Shown piece by piece: positions 62,501-64,000 of a DNA stretch of 64,000 nt. Position numbers and translations under genes: made by a program. Source of the DNA: CAYZAK01 sp964476445 (GTDB lineage Bacteria > CG03 > SLGR01 > JAGXOG01). The first letter of the stretch is position 1, and each line of letters begins with the position of its first letter. Under the pieces are notes generated by a model. That model was given only the letters and a program-made list of their open reading frames with translations, had not been told where the DNA came from and did no database searches. Where the stretch lies: positions 1 to 64,000 of the forward strand of contig CAYZAK010000001.1 of the NCBI GenBank assembly GCA_964476445.1, in the 5' to 3' direction.

Positions 62501-64000
62501 GTATAGTAAAATGAGGAAGAATGACTTCCCCCGGGAATTGAAATAACGCTAACGCCCCAGTTTTCACCGCCATCAGTGGAAAAATTCGCGCCCGGATCTT
62601 CGATTCCGGGTGGACCCGTGGCATCCAGACTCAGATCCACCGATTCTTCCACACGGGAATAGTTGCCGTATTTATCCCTGGCCTGAACGGTGATTCTATA
62701 ATCTTCCGGATTGTACTGAGTGTAATCGGAATACTCCGGAGATACTATTATATTCCGGGTGGAAGTAATTATCTCCAGCTGGGTTATTTCTCCTCCTACC
62801 ACTTCAACTTCCTGACGGCCCCAGTTCCAACCTCCGGCAGCCCTTTCGGCTTCTATTTCCCAGGTACCCGATCTGTATGCTTTCATATAGTAAGACACTC
62901 TGGACGTTCCGGTAGTCATCACCACCCTGTTATCAGGGTAAATATCCACCCAGTTAGTAGAAGATTTGGAAAACTCATATATATCCGATGAAGTTGAATC
63001 GCCGGTTTCCGCGTCTTTAAAATAGAGGTTAATTTCTTCGTTGTAATCCACTTCCGACCAGTTTCCGTACTGATCCCTGGCCTCTATGTCAATTCGCCAG
63101 CTGGTGGCCCCGGCAACCAGAGGATGTTCGGAAGTGTAAGGTTCGGATACATATACCAAACGGTCTGGATCGGCGGGATCTACCTGCTGAACCTGCTGGG
63201 CGCTTCCCCAGTTCACCGGCGCGCCTTTGTATTCAGACGGTCCACTAACATCCACCCTGGGATTACCCCGGACATGATCCAGATAATTAAACTCAGCCTG
63301 GTAGGGCAGCAGAGATTTTTCAGAATCCGTTGAAATATATAACTTTGGTCTGGAGGGTTCCCAGTCATCCACGTAGCTGAACGTTCCCATATTGGTTTCA
63401 AAACCGCACCATGAGGAATCCGAATCCAGGGTCAATTCCACGGTTTCGGTAACCGGTTTGACATTTCCGTAATCATCGTAAAGGCGGATTCTCATCTGAG
63501 GGGAATAGTTTCCGGCCCGCATCTCCATGGACCCGGTATCAAAATTTATAGACATTATATCGTCGGGATCAACCCGGACATCATATACACCGTCACCGGT
63601 CGGGGGGTGGGGATCCCCGGTTCCTCCCAGATTGGCATCGGCGGTTATTGTATGGGAAGCCATAGTTACTTCGTCCCAGGAAGCTTTTTCCTCATAATAA
63701 TATATTTCCCTCACGTACTCCCCGCTGGGTATTAAAATATCCTGCAGACCGTTATTATTATTGTCCGTCAAAGGTAAATTATTTTCATCGTAAAACCGGT
63801 GCCTGGGACTAACATTCGAACCCACATCCCACGGTGACCCGGAATCAGTATATATATTAATTCTGGTATCCCCGGTCACCGCATCGTTGCCATACTGATC
63901 TTTTCTAAATAATACGTAAGGTATATCCACATCCGGCGAATCCCCGGCCGTAAACTGCGGATTTCCCTCTTCAAATATCAAATAATCGGCAACTCCTCCA
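56575..64000 (-). CDS. Giant repetitive surface protein (5' end outside window)
   Basis: At least 2474 residues; the frame is open to the window edge, so the true start is further right. The visible N-terminal part (about 1-670) consists of bacterial Ig-like domains with recurrent 'ARDQYGNWS', 'ARDKYGNYS' and 'AKDTYGNH' motifs. The middle has eight related modules of about 170-200 residues, each with a W-x-x-x-R-V strand and a calcium-type loop (DDGDGAFTP, DSNNNGIFEP, DTTGDGEFDP). A carbohydrate-binding CBM5/12-like insert lies in one module. The C-terminal part has two fibronectin type III domains and a FlgD-like domain starting 'SNYPNPARFDLGAEKTKITY' and ending 'EKTRRIAIIR'. The lack of lone cysteines and richness in Asp fit an exported, calcium-bound adhesin. 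Confidence 0.75.
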   Translation of the reverse strand, partial: GGVADYLIFEEGNPQFTAGDSPDVDIPYVLFRKDQYGNDAVTGDTRINIYTDSGSPWDVGSNVSPRHRFYDENNLPLTDNNNNGLQDILIPSGEYVREIYYYEEKASWDEVTMASHTITADANLGGTGDPHPPTGDGVYDVRVDPDDIMSINFDTGSMEMRAGNYSPQMRIRLYDDYGNVKPVTETVELTLDSDSSWCGFETNMGTFSYVDDWEPSRPKLYISTDSEKSLLPYQAEFNYLDHVRGNPRVDVSGPSEYKGAPVNWGSAQQVQQVDPADPDRLVYVSEPYTSEHPLVAGATSWRIDIEARDQYGNWSEVDYNEEINLYFKDAETGDSTSSDIYEFSKSSTNWVDIYPDNRVVMTTGTSRVSYYMKAYRSGTWEIEAERAAGGWNWGRQEVEVVGGEITQLEIITSTRNIIVSPEYSDYTQYNPEDYRITVQARDKYGNYSRVEESVDLSLDATGPPGIEDPGANFSTDGGENWGVSVISIPGGSHSSSFYYTSRVAGKNKVTVSEDPYRGWEEASQVVNVYPADPVEFELDLHDNNYATVYRNKGVDITAKDTYGNHASGHPDPNKPYGSTDTWHYYVGKATFNIVAPGYPEERRPIFTIDGSQTETYDFANSVGHEFWEPGELTAEIRADVVTDEAVGVEPIVIQMTDSEDDTIYGESDELTVTGAIVRPYTDAMTGERMTVDDLFQDHTNALMDRLDIFTTTGTAEWSEMRVDLEGTVPDEDVIAVRIWLDDGDGAFTPPEPDDPNNLDGSSPETLLSSGTFQNGFAILDLEENTGHPQYIGQSARHYFITVDMAYDAEPDNYLNLHWEKRYFSASGRWRGTEVADNNFDINTPTVTVRIAPGDIVMPSWSLIKDTDTVRQAEEDVGFMAFDMVTTRYTIDWTELRVTLRGDGVSDDDIRAIKIFRDATGDKDFKPLADEIISSGHDRFGAEIEGVAMIDIGHYVDGEFEKRPQTIRESTQTYFVALDFDPAATPGAEVGIRIDSPDRVIARDDEGENRVLDFNDKNRDGVQDPGEEDTFPAPMPADEDTPQPEIQPTEDTLLIARDSTMGNIRQGARNAAYSILDLRSDANSVIWTGLRVDKTGSLTDEWVDAVKVWWWVSGSTDAAGQPVVNTTTNSPTGLADRLISEGADVFSSSTTFMEFDEDNHQDIRDSGTPGYPRRYLVTIDLNPYAPEDESLGIRIADTDYFTVTDPNQVSDAQIPIDVSEKIVNPYPDTVTVEPTDISYQITDPDTGVQDGLFIQNRTDMPTLRLNFETKISYAHWMDNEAENEPALVLFQEGTASDEDIENVTLWWDKDLTGRINTGDVRISTGNRFTEGVCRIRIPEDKAQMLGEPDGSFEPLPKSFIISLDLDRHAVPDRTIQLSINEQANFSISSPNTMSDENLPYITQVSTIIASPSLVTVDPADKAPVREFQGTRDVHMATLDMEVDGYHVDWEGLRLRRVGNDYSRDSDFSRVAVYRNESPHDPGEEPPFTPDVDELVAEGEVRDGFVNLNFTDQYGSQIIRSDEENFWFIVADISADADNNSEVGLRIGDRGYFTVAYPHAVDDIEFETRHIQIDPTEDTMIVTPDDREMLRVVQGDSVRYFQHLRDLYEEGEIEYEEIEDNPYGRLLAGTIVLETDAHASIWTGMDIHLEGDAADPDISSARIYKDTQDEGVFDPETAELVSDAMNIFVDGVCELNFREENYQTIDTNPQRYFIVLEMSNQARVGREVGIRFNTDDFRYVGDWDEVRWRNYSRWSEPEEEEEAYQIGDVVEYQEQLWESTVDENMSQPGINNDWIEFDEGDFTTSLAQITEFEDIIRLTPERDADGRPPTPARVVQGEGDVLMDQFTLTTRNPDPYIPSAEADWYGVRIELTGESIIDDIKAVKIYYDSNNNGIFEPGADRLITLSTEVFSEGRDVNITFPKEHIQTIGSRARRYFIVYDIAVEAEPEHAPGSRITSPGIFSISGNNEIAEQPEIYPVESEEAFIDPIKIDFEPVDVSPAGARQNERDVTMAEFRVRVATQTAAGADGGPTLNYLRFLKTGDLDDTGIDIIKMYRDTTGDGEFDPVKDMLVTSGDDIFEAGAARIDLTTGNVITAQYQIYYLTFDVAHAARVNGLIGLRLESDITTNLNITPQQRIITGEKKEPFFEVAAMLIRNEYAPTIPEVDVEEWINSPTTVRANWRSHTTSEEGITHNLYSAAGAEFRDLGKTSDSEGWSSAEATLHGLSLRHGEIYTFRVRTASQDDEGNVVWSPGHGEASFRVDLNPPTEPGKPVPDQQRQDKPMVSYNVSWDDAQDDASETESGVARYEVQERRDTSPDWQTVAYVSSDNNSYFIEEKDPGHFYYYRVRARDNAGNWGPWSEISEPAVTGMPDEVVSEVSNYPNPARFDLGAEKTKITYILNQDANVEVYLYDMMGYLVKYWEFDAGENGGRQGHNSFPWYAVNERGQDVAKGGYLARIVVKSDEGTVEKTRRIAIIR
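57545..61980 (-). repeat. Eight tandem surface-protein modules
   Basis: Eight diverged protein-level repeats of roughly 170-200 residues each lie within the giant gene. Each shows, in order, a 'W-x-x-(L/M)-R-(V/L)' strand, 'D-(D/E)-x-(I/V)-x-x-(V/I)-(K/R/T)-(I/V/L)', an acidic loop of the form D-x-D/N-x-D/N-G, a 'YF(I/V)(V/T)-x-D' strand and 'VG(L/I)RI'. DNA-level identity between copies is low, so the expansion is old. Confidence 0.7.

Noticed and set aside
1..64000. CRISPR arrays, insertion sequences and rRNA genes
   Set aside because: No regularly spaced identical repeats, transposase frames with inverted repeats, or rRNA-like conserved sequence were seen on reading both strands.

Overview
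Almost every gene from position 3169 to the right edge lies on the minus strand in long, tightly packed runs. Upstream in transcription therefore means higher coordinates. By eye, the DNA is AT-rich in the housekeeping part and clearly GC-richer in the surface-protein genes at the right end. The gene content suggests a Gram-negative-type, anaerobic, deep-branching bacterium. The evidence is PorV-like outer-membrane barrels, a lipoprotein, a complete Bat/MoxR cluster, PilT, a sulfide-using Thi4, and the COG1900/NIL-ferredoxin/COG2122 homocysteine route known from anaerobes. The giant surface proteins end in FlgD-like C-terminal domains of a kind common in Elusimicrobiota and neighbouring candidate phyla. 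I cannot assign a phylum from sequence alone.

Left end (1-4700): the first codons of a minus-strand gene, a serine-recombinase remnant abutting the 3' end of tRNA-Pro(CGG), greA between two proline tRNAs, a plus-strand membrane protein with two degenerate class III cyclase domains, a conserved cysteine-containing protein and a lipoprotein. Housekeeping block (4700-18700): Mut7-C RNase, recX and alaS. Next is an FMN-riboswitch-controlled unit, ribD-ribE-ribBA-ribH-nusB-ligA, which runs on into three envelope/coiled-coil/TPR genes. A sigma70-type promoter, an FMN aptamer and an intrinsic terminator stand in order before ribD.

Middle (18700-39500): a sulfur-assimilation group (thi4, NIL-ferredoxin, COG1900, COG2122); a cNMP-binding protein overlapping pilT; a possible structured RNA; tRNA-Gly; gap-pgk with a good promoter; TPR and PHP proteins; a seven-gene moxR-DUF58-DUF4381-like-batA-batB-batC-batD/E cluster; and a three-gene membrane set (YdjM-like hydrolase, TctA/DUF112-like permease, zinc-ribbon/OB-fold protein).

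Right end (39500-64000): the most unusual part. A probable operon reads PorV/TPR outer-membrane protein, a FliF(C-terminal)-FliG-TPR fusion, a 1439-residue coiled-coil protein, FlbD, MotA and MotB. No rod, hook, filament or export gene is present. By hand alignment, the usual torque-interface charges of MotA and FliG are partly lost. MotA carries a lysine-rich tail and the FliF-FliG fusion a glutamate-rich linker. The operon is preceded by a promoter-like site and a 139-nt RNA fold. Its closing stem is mutually exclusive with a strong terminator, which is the layout of a ligand-on riboswitch. Upstream lie a second PorV-like barrel and two giant secreted proteins, 1891 and more than 2474 residues. 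I infer a flagellum-derived rotary motor dedicated to something other than a classical flagellum, perhaps surface movement or envelope transport of the large surface proteins.
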